Source: Chitinophagaceae bacterium 26-R-25
Lineage (GTDB): Bacteria; Bacteroidota; Bacteroidia; Chitinophagales; Chitinophagaceae
Direction of reading: 5' to 3'
Length of the DNA stretch: 64,000 nucleotides
Assembly: GCA_029906195.1 (NCBI GenBank)
Contig: JARWSJ010000001.1
Coordinates: 1,798,001-1,862,000 of the forward strand
In this document: one piece after another, positions 7,401 to 16,661 of the stretch
Numbering within the stretch: the first letter of the stretch is position 1
How the letters are laid out: each line of letters opens with the position of its first letter
Translations under genes and position numbers: made by a program
The notes under the pieces: model-generated
Told to the model about the DNA's origin: nothing
Databases searched by the model: none
Seen by the model: only the letters and a program-made list of their open reading frames with translations

Positions 7401-9683
7401 CTACTTGATCTTAGCAACTCCCCATTTCTTGTTTGGCTTGCTGCCCATCGTAAATTCAAGCGTGCTTCCATCCTCAAGATCCTGTTGCGTAATGTATGTC
7501 AGATGATAGTCTTTCCCGTTTAATTTGGCCGTCTGTATGTAAATATTCTCCTTCGAAATATTTTTAGCGATCATCGTAAACACTTTGCCATTGGGCATTT
7601 TCAGCACCGCTTTGCCCAGCAACGGCGTGCCGATATCGTAAATGCCGGAGGCAGGATTTACAGGATAAAAACCCATGGCGCTGAACACATACCATGCAGA
7701 CATTTCGCCACAGTCATCATTGCCGGAGTATCCTGCAGAGTTGTTGGTATATAACTCGCTAAGCACTTTGGAAACGTAAAATTGCGTTTTCCATGGCTGT
7801 CCCGCATAGTTGTACAAATAGGTAACATGATGGCTTGGCTCATTGCCATGCGCATATTGCCCGATGAAGCCTGATGCATTTCCATTTACCTCTCCATGCG
7901 TTGCTGTTATGGTAAAGAAGCTGTCAAGCTTATTTTCGAAGGCTTGTTTACCTCCCGTCAATTCAACAAGCGAAGGAATATCTTGTGGCACATACCAGTA
8001 GTATTGCCATGCATTTCCTTCTGTGTAAGGGTTTCCGCCGTTGCTGCCATACTGCAAAGGATTAAACGGTGTTAACCATTTGCCATTGTCATCACGTGCA
8101 CGAAAGAACCCAGTTTGTGTGTCATATAATTTTTTATAGAATTGCGAACGGTCCATGAAGTGATTGTAGTCATCGGTCTTTCCAAGCTTTTTCGCGAGCT
8201 GTGCCACGCACCAATCATCGTAGGCCATTTCCAAAGTAATAGAAACAGATTGCGATAATTTGTTTTCAGGAATGTACTTATACTTTTCCCAAACATCAAA
8301 TGGTGAACCTGGGTGAGAAACGGTTGATGACGACTTAATAGCTTCGTAAGCTTTGTTGATGTCGATGCCCGGAATACCTTTTAGCACTGCATCCACAATT
8401 ACCGGAATAGAGTGATTGCCGATCATGCAATAGTTCTCCTGGCCCCACAATTGCCATATAGGAAGATAGCCGTAATCTTCATACTGACGTATCATGCTGT
8501 TGACAAAATCTGCCGTACGCGCAGGTTGTAACAAAGTGTACAATGGATGAGCGCCGCGATAAGTGTCCCACAAAGAAAAAGTGGAATATTGTTTTCCGCT
8601 TCCTGTATTTCGTTTTGCATAATCAATGGAAGGATAATCGCCATTCACATCTGACAACGCATTAGGTTGTATGAATGCATGATACAATGAGGTATAGAAA
8701 ATTTGCTTTTGATCTTTGGTACCACTGACCTGTATTTTGCTTAGCTCTTTTTCCCATACATCATCAGCCTGTGCCACGGCTCTGTCGAAATCCCAATGAG
8801 GAATTTCCTCTTGCATATTTAAGCGTGCATTTTCGATGCTTACAGCCGAAATGCCTATCTTGACTAACAACGGTGTTTCATCATTTGTATCAAAATCAAG
8901 CACTGCGCGAAGATCTGTACCATTGACTACAGAGTTGTTTTGATACACTGTTCCGCCATCAGCAATTATTTGATTCGTGATGGGTTTTGAAAATTCCGCG
9001 TGGAAATAAATTTTTCTAAGCTTTGCCCAGCCCGTGATTACGCGATAACCTTCGATTGTTTTGTTGTCTTTTACCTTAAACTGCGCATTGATCACTTTGC
9101 ATCCCCAGTTTGGTTTCTTCAGTGAATGGTCAAGGTCGATCACCACATGTGCCTCGCTGTTTTTAGGAAATGTATATCGATGGAATCCTGTGTGCGTGCT
9201 CGTTGTAAGCTCTGCATTAATATTATAGTCCAACAATTTTACCTGGTAATAACCGGCCCTTGCAGATTCTTCACTATGCGAAAAACGGGAACGATAACCG
9301 CTATTTGGCTCATTTGCATTGCCTGCCCGTGTATGAACCTGCCCCGTTATCGGCATGAACAGTATATCAAAAAAATCAGGAGCACCTGTTCCGCTAAGAT
9401 GTGTGTGACTGAAACCTGCGATCGTTTTGTCGTTGTAATTGTAACCACAAGCAGCATCCCACTCAGGTTCATCCCGCGTATCGGGACTCAACTGCACCAT
9501 GCCAAACGGAGATGTTGCACCGGGATACGTATTGCCGGAAAGACTACTTCCGTTTACAGCACCGGTACCAATGAAGGGATTGACATATTGTGTGACTTTA
9601 TCTTCCGCGCTTTGGGCACACGCAAGATCAACGATTATTAAACAAAAAGCGGCCAGAACAAAAGCCTTGTAGGTTTTCATCAT
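7401..9683 (-). CDS. GH92 exo-alpha-mannosidase (canonical motif set)
   Basis: The 760-residue protein has a signal peptide (cleavage near ACAQS, residue 24). The N-terminal beta-sandwich carries FSHTHLSGTGAPDFFD. The catalytic (alpha/alpha)6 domain carries FSLWDTYRGAHPL (369-380), TEGNAWQYYW (554-563, candidate general acid Glu555), AHGNEPSHH (611-619) and GNDDCGEMSAWY (654-665). GH92 enzymes are Ca2+-dependent inverting alpha-mannosidases; the GNEPSHH form is usual in alpha-1,2-type members, but linkage is inferred. It lies between the two GH95 genes in the same direction, so terminal mannose and fucose removal are probably co-expressed. Confidence 0.95.
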   Translation of the reverse strand: MMKTYKAFVLAAFCLIIVDLACAQSAEDKVTQYVNPFIGTGAVNGSSLSGNTYPGATSPFGMVQLSPDTRDEPEWDAACGYNYNDKTIAGFSHTHLSGTGAPDFFDILFMPITGQVHTRAGNANEPNSGYRSRFSHSEESARAGYYQVKLLDYNINAELTTSTHTGFHRYTFPKNSEAHVVIDLDHSLKKPNWGCKVINAQFKVKDNKTIEGYRVITGWAKLRKIYFHAEFSKPITNQIIADGGTVYQNNSVVNGTDLRAVLDFDTNDETPLLVKIGISAVSIENARLNMQEEIPHWDFDRAVAQADDVWEKELSKIQVSGTKDQKQIFYTSLYHAFIQPNALSDVNGDYPSIDYAKRNTGSGKQYSTFSLWDTYRGAHPLYTLLQPARTADFVNSMIRQYEDYGYLPIWQLWGQENYCMIGNHSIPVIVDAVLKGIPGIDINKAYEAIKSSSTVSHPGSPFDVWEKYKYIPENKLSQSVSITLEMAYDDWCVAQLAKKLGKTDDYNHFMDRSQFYKKLYDTQTGFFRARDDNGKWLTPFNPLQYGSNGGNPYTEGNAWQYYWYVPQDIPSLVELTGGKQAFENKLDSFFTITATHGEVNGNASGFIGQYAHGNEPSHHVTYLYNYAGQPWKTQFYVSKVLSELYTNNSAGYSGNDDCGEMSAWYVFSAMGFYPVNPASGIYDIGTPLLGKAVLKMPNGKVFTMIAKNISKENIYIQTAKLNGKDYHLTYITQQDLEDGSTLEFTMGSKPNKKWGVAKIK

Positions 9684-9798
9684 GACAAGAAATTATTTTT
9701 CAATAAAACTTTTTAGAATTTTACTGTGTGATCAAATGTCGGTTTAAAGCTATTTTTCTAAATGGATGAATGATCGATAATGATGGACTTTTTTATTA

Positions 9799-9901
9799 AT
9801 TGAAAGTTGAAAATTGAAAATTGAAAATGACGTGAGGGCGAATGCGATTCGCCCTCACGAGCAGAAACGAATTTTCAACTTTCAACTTTCAATTTTCAAT
9901 T
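9799..9901. repeat. Family B cassette with J hairpin in the loop
   Basis: Left arm 9799-9828 (TTGAAAA / GTTGAAA units) and right arm 9870-9901 are inverses. The loop contains a perfect GC-rich hairpin (9832-9858). The right arm overlaps the end of the following GH95 gene and encodes its last residues, IEN, and stop. Confidence 0.9.
9832..9858. repeat. Family J hairpin (GTGAGGGCGAAT type)
   Basis: GTGAGGGCGAAT pairs perfectly with ATTCGCCCTCAC around 3 nt. Related hairpins sit at 46000, 61343 and 63901, each in an intergenic gap. Confidence 0.85.
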
Positions 9902-12144
9902 ACCACAACGTACTCCCCTCCCTTCACTGTTTTAAACACCACTGCGCCATCGCTGTCTTTTGTGTAATTTATTTTTTTGCCGGATTTATCTTTTATGGTG
10001 AACGAGGACGGCAACACAATGCTGCATTGCATGCCGCTAAGCGAGCGAATCGTGGCTGCTTGTAGTTGTTTGTTTTTCCAGTTGATGGACACTTCAAAAC
10101 CTCTTCTTGCCCTCAGTCCTTTTACAGAGCCGTTTTGCCATGCATCTGGCAAGGCAGGCAGGAGCCTTATGGCGTTTGATTGACTCTGCAATAACATTTC
10201 TGCAACAGCTGCAGTGTACCCAAAGTTGCCATCAATTTGAAATGGTGGATGCGCACAGAAAAGGTTGGGGTAAATGCCGCCACCTTCCTGGTAATCGATG
10301 TTTGCGCCGCCTACCAGTGTGATGAAGTTTTGCAGTATTTTATAAGCATGATCACCGTCGAGCAAACGTGCCCAGAAGTTTATCTTCCATGCCATAGACC
10401 AGCCTGTTGCCAGATCACCCCGCGCTTTCAAACTCACTTTTGCAGCATTGAAAAGAGCAGGTGTCTCAGGTGTAATCTGCTTTCCCGGATGCAACCCAAA
10501 TAAGTGCGATGCATGACGGTGATGATTTGTAGAATCGTCTCTGTCTGTTTCCCATTCCTGTATCTGTCCCCACTTCCCTATTTTAGGTTTCAGCAATTTT
10601 ACCCTCATGTCGTATACACGTTGACGATATGCCGGATCAATTTTTAACGTATCTGCCGCTGCGATATAATTGGTAAACAGATCGTACACAATTTCCTGGT
10701 CATAGGTCACACCTTCTTCTTCAGGTCCCTGCTCCGGTGACCAACCATCGGGCGTTACCAATGTGCCGTCAGGTCTTTTTTTCAAATGGTCTTCCCAAAA
10801 CTCACAAAGCTCTTTCAGGATAGGATAAGCAAATGTTTTCAAATACGCTTTGTCCATCGTGAATGCATAGTGCTCCCATACGTGCTGTGCGTACCATGCA
10901 CTTCCCGGCGGGTTCCATTTCCAACCAGAACCACCGTAAATATTGTTTTCTGTTTGTACGGTCCATCCACGAACGCCTTTGTAGTATTCGTTTGTTGCCT
11001 TTTTACGAACGTCACGAATACTGTTGATGTAGTCAAGAAAAGTCCAATGCAGTTCTGAAAGATTAGCAGGTTCCGCTAACCAATAATTCATTTGTATGTT
11101 AATATTGGAATGATAATCACTGCGCCATGGCGGTGTATTTGTGTTGTTCCAAAGCCCCTGTAAGTTAGCAGGCAAGCCACCTTTGCGCGATGAACTGATC
11201 AATAAATAACGGCCATATTGAAACAATAAAGCTTCGAGTGAACGGTCGGTGCTTTTCTTATAAGCAAGGATTCTTTTTTCGGTTGTTAGCTGTAATGTAG
11301 CTGCATCTGCATTACCTAAATCAAGCTGCACCCGACCAAACAACGCTTTGTAATCGTTTGTATGAGTGGCTTTCAGTTGCGCATATGTTTTTTGCAGGAA
11401 AGCAGGTTTTGCCGGGCGACTCAAACCCGCAGAGCGCCAGCCTTTTTTACTGTCCTGCAAATAATTGGTAACAGCAGTAAGATAAACAGTAAACGCATTC
11501 GCATTACTAACCGTGATAAAATAGCCTGCAGTATCCTGCATTAGTTTTGTTTGCCCGCCTTCTGTTTTTACATAAACATCTGCACCGTATAATAAACCGT
11601 TAGGCAAACTTCCACTTGTAGCAATATGATCATTGGCTGCGTTAAAAGCGGCCTTGTGCATATCTGTCAATCTTATTTTACAGTTGTAAGCATTTTGCTT
11701 ACTGGCTGTAAACCGCAGTACCGTTACCTTATCGGGAAAGCTGCAAAAATATTCGCGGGTAAACTGCACATTGTTTTGTGTGTAAGCAATGCGATGTGTT
11801 GAGTTGCTGATATCCAGGTCGCGGCTATAATTTGTAAAAGCGTCTTTGCTGTCGAAATTAATATAAAGATTGCCGAATGCCTGGTATTCGCCGGTTTCTT
11901 TTTCGTCACCTGTCCACAAAGACTGCTCATTGAATTGCAGATGTTCCTGTTCAACACCGCCAAAGATCATCGCTCCCATTCTGCCATTACCAATCGGCAA
12001 GGCCTCGGTCATCCAATCTTTTGCAGGAGCTGTATAGTGCAACTTCAGGTTTTCCTGTGCACTAGCAATTGTATTTACAAAAAGTAAAATAACCAACGGA
12101 ATGTAAGCTGCAATTTTGTTTTTAGTCATATGCAATGCGGTCAC
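9889..12144 (-). CDS. GH95 alpha-L-fucosidase / alpha-L-galactosidase (second copy)
   Basis: The 751-residue secreted protein has a hydrophobic signal region ending near IASAQ (residue 30); ATG at residue 6 is an equally good start. Motifs are [25 protein letters not shown] (345-355, both catalytic Asn present), WSPEQGP with candidate acid Glu471, [10 protein letters not shown] and [12 protein letters not shown] with Asp638. It lacks about 50 residues found after the LWTG region of the other GH95 (the EIRQLLLAGK helix and following loop), so the substrate-side loops differ. The two copies probably attack different linkages. The stop codon and last three residues fall inside a family B repeat arm. 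Confidence 0.93.
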   Translation of the reverse strand: MTALHMTKNKIAAYIPLVILLFVNTIASAQENLKLHYTAPAKDWMTEALPIGNGRMGAMIFGGVEQEHLQFNEQSLWTGDEKETGEYQAFGNLYINFDSKDAFTNYSRDLDISNSTHRIAYTQNNVQFTREYFCSFPDKVTVLRFTASKQNAYNCKIRLTDMHKAAFNAANDHIATSGSLPNGLLYGADVYVKTEGGQTKLMQDTAGYFITVSNANAFTVYLTAVTNYLQDSKKGWRSAGLSRPAKPAFLQKTYAQLKATHTNDYKALFGRVQLDLGNADAATLQLTTEKRILAYKKSTDRSLEALLFQYGRYLLISSSRKGGLPANLQGLWNNTNTPPWRSDYHSNINIQMNYWLAEPANLSELHWTFLDYINSIRDVRKKATNEYYKGVRGWTVQTENNIYGGSGWKWNPPGSAWYAQHVWEHYAFTMDKAYLKTFAYPILKELCEFWEDHLKKRPDGTLVTPDGWSPEQGPEEEGVTYDQEIVYDLFTNYIAAADTLKIDPAYRQRVYDMRVKLLKPKIGKWGQIQEWETDRDDSTNHHRHASHLFGLHPGKQITPETPALFNAAKVSLKARGDLATGWSMAWKINFWARLLDGDHAYKILQNFITLVGGANIDYQEGGGIYPNLFCAHPPFQIDGNFGYTAAVAEMLLQSQSNAIRLLPALPDAWQNGSVKGLRARRGFEVSINWKNKQLQAATIRSLSGMQCSIVLPSSFTIKDKSGKKINYTKDSDGAVVFKTVKGGEYVVVIEN

Positions 12145-12360
12145 TTTATGAACGGTGTTTGATTTTGTGTTAACGTTTGCGCAATCTAAGATAAAAGCTT
12201 TTTATGGTTCTGCAAGTCAACGCAGTTGATAAAAGAGTACAGCGCGAAGACTAACTTCTGTACTATATTACCAAAAGCAAAAAACGTCTTGACAAGCAAC
12301 ATTTTTCGGAAAACAAACTTTTTCAAATTAAAGGGCTTTCATACCAAGTTTTGACAGGCT
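12145..12360. other. Intergenic spacer upstream of GH95
   Basis: No gene or RNA recognised. The stretch is AT-rich and leads into a family H cassette; the remaining bases to the next gene end at 12520 hold only that cassette and its flank. Confidence 0.5.
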
Positions 12361-12452
12361 GCTTGTCATCCCGACGAAGGAGGGATCTGGATGTCTATTT
12401 AAACAGTATGTAAGCGCAAAACTCAGACCCCTCGTTCCTCGGGATGACAAGC
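12361..12452. repeat. Family H cassette (GCTTGTCATCCCGA type)
   Basis: GCTTGTCATCCCGACGAAGG... (12361-12389) faces an imperfect inverse at 12424-12452. The flank GTCAAACAGATTAACC after the right arm resembles the flank of the 43-kb copy, suggesting a larger conserved unit. Confidence 0.85.
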
Positions 12453-12519
12453 AACATTGTTTCAACTAGTCAAACAGATTAACCAGTACACTTCGCCCCA
12501 AATGTGTTTAGTTTGGAGA

Positions 12520-13815
12520 CTACAACTTCTCGTTCATCATTGCAATTGCTTTCCACAAAGCACCTGCCGAACCCCTGAACTGGCCCGAGCCATTTGGTGT
12601 GCCTTTCAAATCGTACCATTCTGAGAAGCCATTGTTTTTGATGATCATGTCGAGCATTGGAGATAGCGCTTCGTATGCTTCCTTGTAGTAACCATTAGCG
12701 ACCAGCTGCTGCACCATTCGTCCACCAAACCATGGCCAGTCGCCGCCGTTCTGATAATAATACGGTACCAACCATGTGTTTTTAAAAAGGCCTTTGGGAT
12801 ATACAGGATGCACAGTGAGGCCGACAGATGGAGCTCCGGCTTCCTTCACGTTTTGCTGCATTTGTTTATATGATGCGAGTATTTCCTTTTTACTGAGCAG
12901 GCCCGCTTCAATTGCGATGGCTGTTCCTCCATGATAATAAATGGCGTTTTCATCAAAGCTTGCTGGAAATGGTGAGCCTTTTAAATATACGTGCGGAATG
13001 AATTTCTGTTTTGATGCATCCCACAAATATGTCCTGATGTTTTTCGACAGTTGATCTCTTGTTTGTAGCCATTGCTTTTTCTTTTGCGCATCATTTATCA
13101 TGGCAACATAATTGTTGATGGCTATCACAAACATGGCGTTGTCGTAAATATCAATCGCCGGATGCGAGGAACTGTCGAGCACTACGCCCCACTCGTGTTC
13201 GGGCTGTACATCGCCCCAGTCAATGGTTGTGCCGCCCCATATCAATCCGTATTTTTCACTGTAACGTTTTGTTAGCAAAAAATTCATCGCATCTTCCATT
13301 CTTTGCGCAACACTTCTGCCAGCGATGACTTCGTTCAATAGAGAAGTATCGTGTGTAACATTGATGTATTTATTAATGGCCTGTATTAAAGAAGATTCCT
13401 GGTCTGTTTCTACAGTATTTTTATGTGCAGCGAAATCCGGTGCCAACGGGCTATAGATAAAATCATAAGAAATTTGTGAAGTACCTTTTGGTATGTAACC
13501 GTCTACGATATTGCCGTCTTCACGTTGAAATTTGAAGAACGTCAGTAATGCTTCGCGGATCTTTTTTACATCGCCGGTTTTGCATGCGAGTTCAATGAAA
13601 GTGTTCAGGTCGCGTATCCATATTTCTCCGTAGCCGCTACCAGCATTCAATCCGTCGTGCAGTAAAGTTTCTGCTTTGGTGGAGACTGTTTGCAAGCGCT
13701 GATCAGTACGAATGTTGGCTGCCAATTGTGAATCGATGGCCTTCTTATTTGTTGAGCATGCGACTATTGAAACTATGCTTACTATCGCGAATATTCTTTT
13801 AACCATAAAAACCAA
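12520..13815 (-). CDS. (alpha/alpha)6 six-hairpin glycosidase-like lipoprotein, family unassigned
   Basis: The 431-residue lipoprotein (lipobox SIVAC, Cys20) is probably displayed on the outer membrane. ATG at 13806 is an alternative start. Helical repeats carry Trp/acid-rich motifs: GEIWIRDLNTF near residue 65, GGTTIDWGDVQPEHEWG, DIYDNAMFVIAINNY, YQNGGDWPWFGGRM near residue 350 and GQFRGSAGALWKAIA at the end. This pattern resembles the six-hairpin glycosidase superfamily (GH63/MGH1-like, invertase-like), but I cannot assign a GH number. Candidate acids are the Asp of WIRD and those of DWGD and GGDWPW. Placement between SusCD lipoproteins and GH95 suggests it cuts the same glycan. Confidence 0.75.
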   Translation of the reverse strand: MVFMVKRIFAIVSIVSIVACSTNKKAIDSQLAANIRTDQRLQTVSTKAETLLHDGLNAGSGYGEIWIRDLNTFIELACKTGDVKKIREALLTFFKFQREDGNIVDGYIPKGTSQISYDFIYSPLAPDFAAHKNTVETDQESSLIQAINKYINVTHDTSLLNEVIAGRSVAQRMEDAMNFLLTKRYSEKYGLIWGGTTIDWGDVQPEHEWGVVLDSSSHPAIDIYDNAMFVIAINNYVAMINDAQKKKQWLQTRDQLSKNIRTYLWDASKQKFIPHVYLKGSPFPASFDENAIYYHGGTAIAIEAGLLSKKEILASYKQMQQNVKEAGAPSVGLTVHPVYPKGLFKNTWLVPYYYQNGGDWPWFGGRMVQQLVANGYYKEAYEALSPMLDMIIKNNGFSEWYDLKGTPNGSGQFRGSAGALWKAIAMMNEKL

Positions 13816-13820
13816 AATTT

Positions 13821-13987
13821 ACCACTAAGGTACTAAGGACACTAAGTTTCACTAAGAGCTTTTTTAACCACAGAGTCAACGGAGTTTTTTTCACGGAGGA
13901 AAGGAGATCGGGAAACACCCTCCTTTCCTCTGTGCTTTCGTGAGTAGCAATTCATTTTGATGTCAATTACTCTGTGGCCTCTGTGGT
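13821..13987. repeat. Family C half-cassette followed by family L cassette
   Basis: 13821-13858 is a lone family C left arm without a partner. It is followed by family L: ACCACAGAGTCAACGGAG (13867-13884) against CTCTGTGGCCTCTGTGGT (13970-13987), with an inner CGGAGGAAAGGAG / CTCCTTTCCTCTG pair. The gap 13988-14090 shows nothing else. Confidence 0.75.
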
Positions 13988-14090
13988 AAAAATAAGCCCA
14001 GCATTTTTCGTGTGCCCGGTAACAATATTGAGGCGTTATCAATTGATGAAAGCAGAGATCAATCTCTGCTTTCTTGTACTTTATAAAATT

Positions 14091-15344
14091 TTAGAACTGC
14101 ACCATATTCCAAAAACCGACTTCTGCAATTTGAAAGTCGCCGTTGCTGCCGTCGCCCACTGCTTTTATGCGTAGCCGTATGTAACGTACGGGCGGAGGAT
14201 TTTTCATCAAATCAAAGGTTGCTATGGCCTGGCCATTGTCGGTTCTTACAACATCTTTCAATAATGCCCATCCTTTTGAACGCATTTCATCTGCCCAGCC
14301 TGCATCAGTTGAAGGCTTTGAAGTTGCTGCGGCATTTATATCATTTGTGCTGATGCCCCACACTTCAAAAGCGGTGGCTGTTGCACAACAGTTTCTTCCC
14401 ATTTCTGCAATGCGACCCAATTCATTGTAGTCTTTACCAAGGTCAAAACTTAGCTGTGCAGGCAGGTGGGCATTGTTGCTGTGGAAGATGTGGCTCCACC
14501 AAAATTCACGTCCGTCGTTGCTCCAGTCGCCATCCCAAATGCGGTTGAGTCTTGTTTCCGGACCATAAGCAGTTCCCAATGTTTGTGCATCGTTTGGCAT
14601 TTGTAATTCCGCCCACAATGATTTATCACACTCAACATATTTTTTTATTTCAGGGAAGGTTGACGATTCATTCGTAAACACTGTATCCAACGCGCCTACG
14701 GAGGGAATGTAAGACGAATAATATTTTACAGATGTACCCGGTTTAAGATCTGATAATGTAAGTGAATACTGACTTGAATCGATATTCTTTTTCGTCACAA
14801 CATTTGATGTGTTTGTGTATTCAATTACAGTTGCAATGTTGATTGTATCCGCTTTGTTGAAGTTCAATGTCACTGTACCATCATCGTTCACTTTCGAAGG
14901 ATTGTCGGCGTTATATGGCCTGTTCAGCAACCCTGCTTTATATAAGGGGCCATACACTTTCACATTGTTTATTTCCAGTGGTATGGAACGATTGCCTTGT
15001 CCATCGATTGAGTAAATGGTAAACGCATAACTGTATTCCTTGAGGTTACTGATCATAACACGCATGGTGTCGGAAGGCTTGTGTGTATTGGCATTCACAA
15101 ATGCAGAGTCTGCCTTGTTGTTCCAATAAATAATGTACTTCGTAATGGTTTGATCCGGACTTGGGTTCCAGTAAAGTTGTGTCCGCAAGTAGCCCGGAGT
15201 ATAGTTTACGTTAGAAGGCAACCCTGCATAAACGACTTCCTTACCGCCGAGGTAATCCCTGAATGCAGTGTCTTTTTTATCGCAACCGAATATCACCATG
15301 ATAGCAAGCAAAGTGATAAGAGATATTCTTGTGAATGTTTTCAT
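14091..15344 (-). CDS. DUF4998-type surface lipoprotein with C-terminal discoidin-like domain
   Basis: The 417-residue lipoprotein (lipobox VIFGC, Cys21) has an N-terminal DUF4998-type region of beta-sandwich modules (YAGLPSNVNYTPGYLRTQLYWN, shown in part: LRTQLYWNPSPDQTITKY) and a C-terminal F5/8 C-like jelly roll from about residue 265 (WWSHIFHSNNAHLPAQLSFD, VRYIRLRIKAVGD). It is the fourth gene of the SusC-led unit, 30 bp after the previous one. The position is that of a surface glycan-binding protein, which captures the glycan and passes it to SusCD; that role is inferred, as no binding residues are known. Confidence 0.85.
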   Translation of the reverse strand: MKTFTRISLITLLAIMVIFGCDKKDTAFRDYLGGKEVVYAGLPSNVNYTPGYLRTQLYWNPSPDQTITKYIIYWNNKADSAFVNANTHKPSDTMRVMISNLKEYSYAFTIYSIDGQGNRSIPLEINNVKVYGPLYKAGLLNRPYNADNPSKVNDDGTVTLNFNKADTINIATVIEYTNTSNVVTKKNIDSSQYSLTLSDLKPGTSVKYYSSYIPSVGALDTVFTNESSTFPEIKKYVECDKSLWAELQMPNDAQTLGTAYGPETRLNRIWDGDWSNDGREFWWSHIFHSNNAHLPAQLSFDLGKDYNELGRIAEMGRNCCATATAFEVWGISTNDINAAATSKPSTDAGWADEMRSKGWALLKDVVRTDNGQAIATFDLMKNPPPVRYIRLRIKAVGDGSNGDFQIAEVGFWNMVQF

Positions 15345-15374
15345 TTTCTTTCTTTTAATAATCTACAAATGCGT

Positions 15375-16613
15375 TTAGCGTGGATCTGCATATAGGTTAA
15401 GCTCCATGATATGCCCATCTGAAGTGCCTCCCCATGTTGAGCCTACAGCGATTCGGAGATATCTTACTTTGGGACCGGGCGGAACATCGAAATCAACGCC
15501 GTCTTTTACAAACTGATTATCTGATGCTGTGATATTAGGCGGCTTGTTGCCGGAAGGAGGATCAGGATATTTATAGTTGCCCATGTTTGTCCATCCGCTC
15601 ACTACATCGCCTTCATTTGAAGTCAATGGCAGTGCTACATTTTGTGGCGTTTCATTTGTGCCCCAAACAGTAAAGGTTTTTGGATTGTTGTGTGCATAGC
15701 TGTAATCATCGTATCGCTCCCACATTACAAAGTGATTCAGTTTTGCAGACACTCCCATATCAAATGTTACTAAGATCGGAAAAGCAAGATTGCCTGCTGT
15801 GTGCCAACCACTGCCTGTATTATCGTCCCACAAATATTCAACGGGACCAAAACCTCCGCTGGCTGTGTATAGCGCTGCATCTGTACTTAAGCGATAAGGC
15901 GACATTTTGCTCTTGTTGAGCAAGACATCGTACAGCGGCTTGAGGCTCGTGATTAAGGTATCTGAAACATTCCCCCATTTATCGGATACATACAAACCGA
16001 ATTTGTGTTCCAGCGTGTCGTAACCGCGAATGGAATATTTGATTGTACTGTCTGCGCGATAATGTTGATCCACCACTTTATAACTTTTTGCAGTGTTGTC
16101 ATACTCGAGCAGTACAATGTTTTGCAAACTCTTGTTTACATTGGTTCCCTTGATGGTTACGCCACTGTAAGTTGCATCAAGTGTCAAAGTGTTTCTTAAC
16201 AATTTGAATACAGGTGTGAGTGGTTTTATTTTTACTTCTACGGGATCTGATTTTATTTCTGCACGGCTCACCGCATACAATTTCACCGTGTATTCTTTTT
16301 CATCTGCAAATCCTTCTACCCTCAATGTGTCTGTGTAGTAGCTGGCCTTGGCCTGCATTGGCTTGCCATCGTTGATATTATATTCTGCCACTACATACAA
16401 AAGGTTTTGCGACTTAGGCAATGTATACGTGATCAATGCTCCGCCGTTGATGTTGTTCACTTTTACATCAGTAACGGGATCCGGCTTTGTTTGATCGGTG
16501 GAAACAATGGCCTGGTATTGATCCATTTTGGAGCAGGAAAACAATGTCGCCATCAGCATCAACGATGCCACTAAACGAAGTGTATTCTTATGCCTGTTAT
16601 GTTTATAAATCAT
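15375..16613 (-). CDS. DUF4959/DUF5000-type surface glycan-binding lipoprotein
   Basis: The 412-residue lipoprotein has a lipobox TLFSC (Cys27) after a basic N-terminus. It has an N-terminal fibronectin-like DUF4959 domain (KPDPVTDVKVNNINGGALI), a middle DUF5126-like domain and a C-terminal DUF5000 jelly roll (HFVMWERYDDYSYAHNNPKT, VRYLRIAVGSTWGGTSDGH). This architecture is standard for the gene after SusD in many Bacteroidota glycan loci, where it acts as a surface glycan-binding protein. It lies 48 bp after susD and 30 bp before the DUF4998 gene. Two such proteins in tandem suggest two binding subsites; the ligand is not visible from sequence. Confidence 0.88.
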   Translation of the reverse strand: MIYKHNRHKNTLRLVASLMLMATLFSCSKMDQYQAIVSTDQTKPDPVTDVKVNNINGGALITYTLPKSQNLLYVVAEYNINDGKPMQAKASYYTDTLRVEGFADEKEYTVKLYAVSRAEIKSDPVEVKIKPLTPVFKLLRNTLTLDATYSGVTIKGTNVNKSLQNIVLLEYDNTAKSYKVVDQHYRADSTIKYSIRGYDTLEHKFGLYVSDKWGNVSDTLITSLKPLYDVLLNKSKMSPYRLSTDAALYTASGGFGPVEYLWDDNTGSGWHTAGNLAFPILVTFDMGVSAKLNHFVMWERYDDYSYAHNNPKTFTVWGTNETPQNVALPLTSNEGDVVSGWTNMGNYKYPDPPSGNKPPNITASDNQFVKDGVDFDVPPGPKVRYLRIAVGSTWGGTSDGHIMELNLYADPR

Positions 16614-16661
16614 TTTCTAATTTTTTAAGTCAGTGAAATTTTTTCAAGATGAAACAGTCTG

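Noticed and set aside
9126..9641. 171-codon plus-strand frame antisense to GH92
   Set aside because: Opposes a full-length GH92 with all motifs; no domain, no promoter; Cys/His-rich shadow composition.
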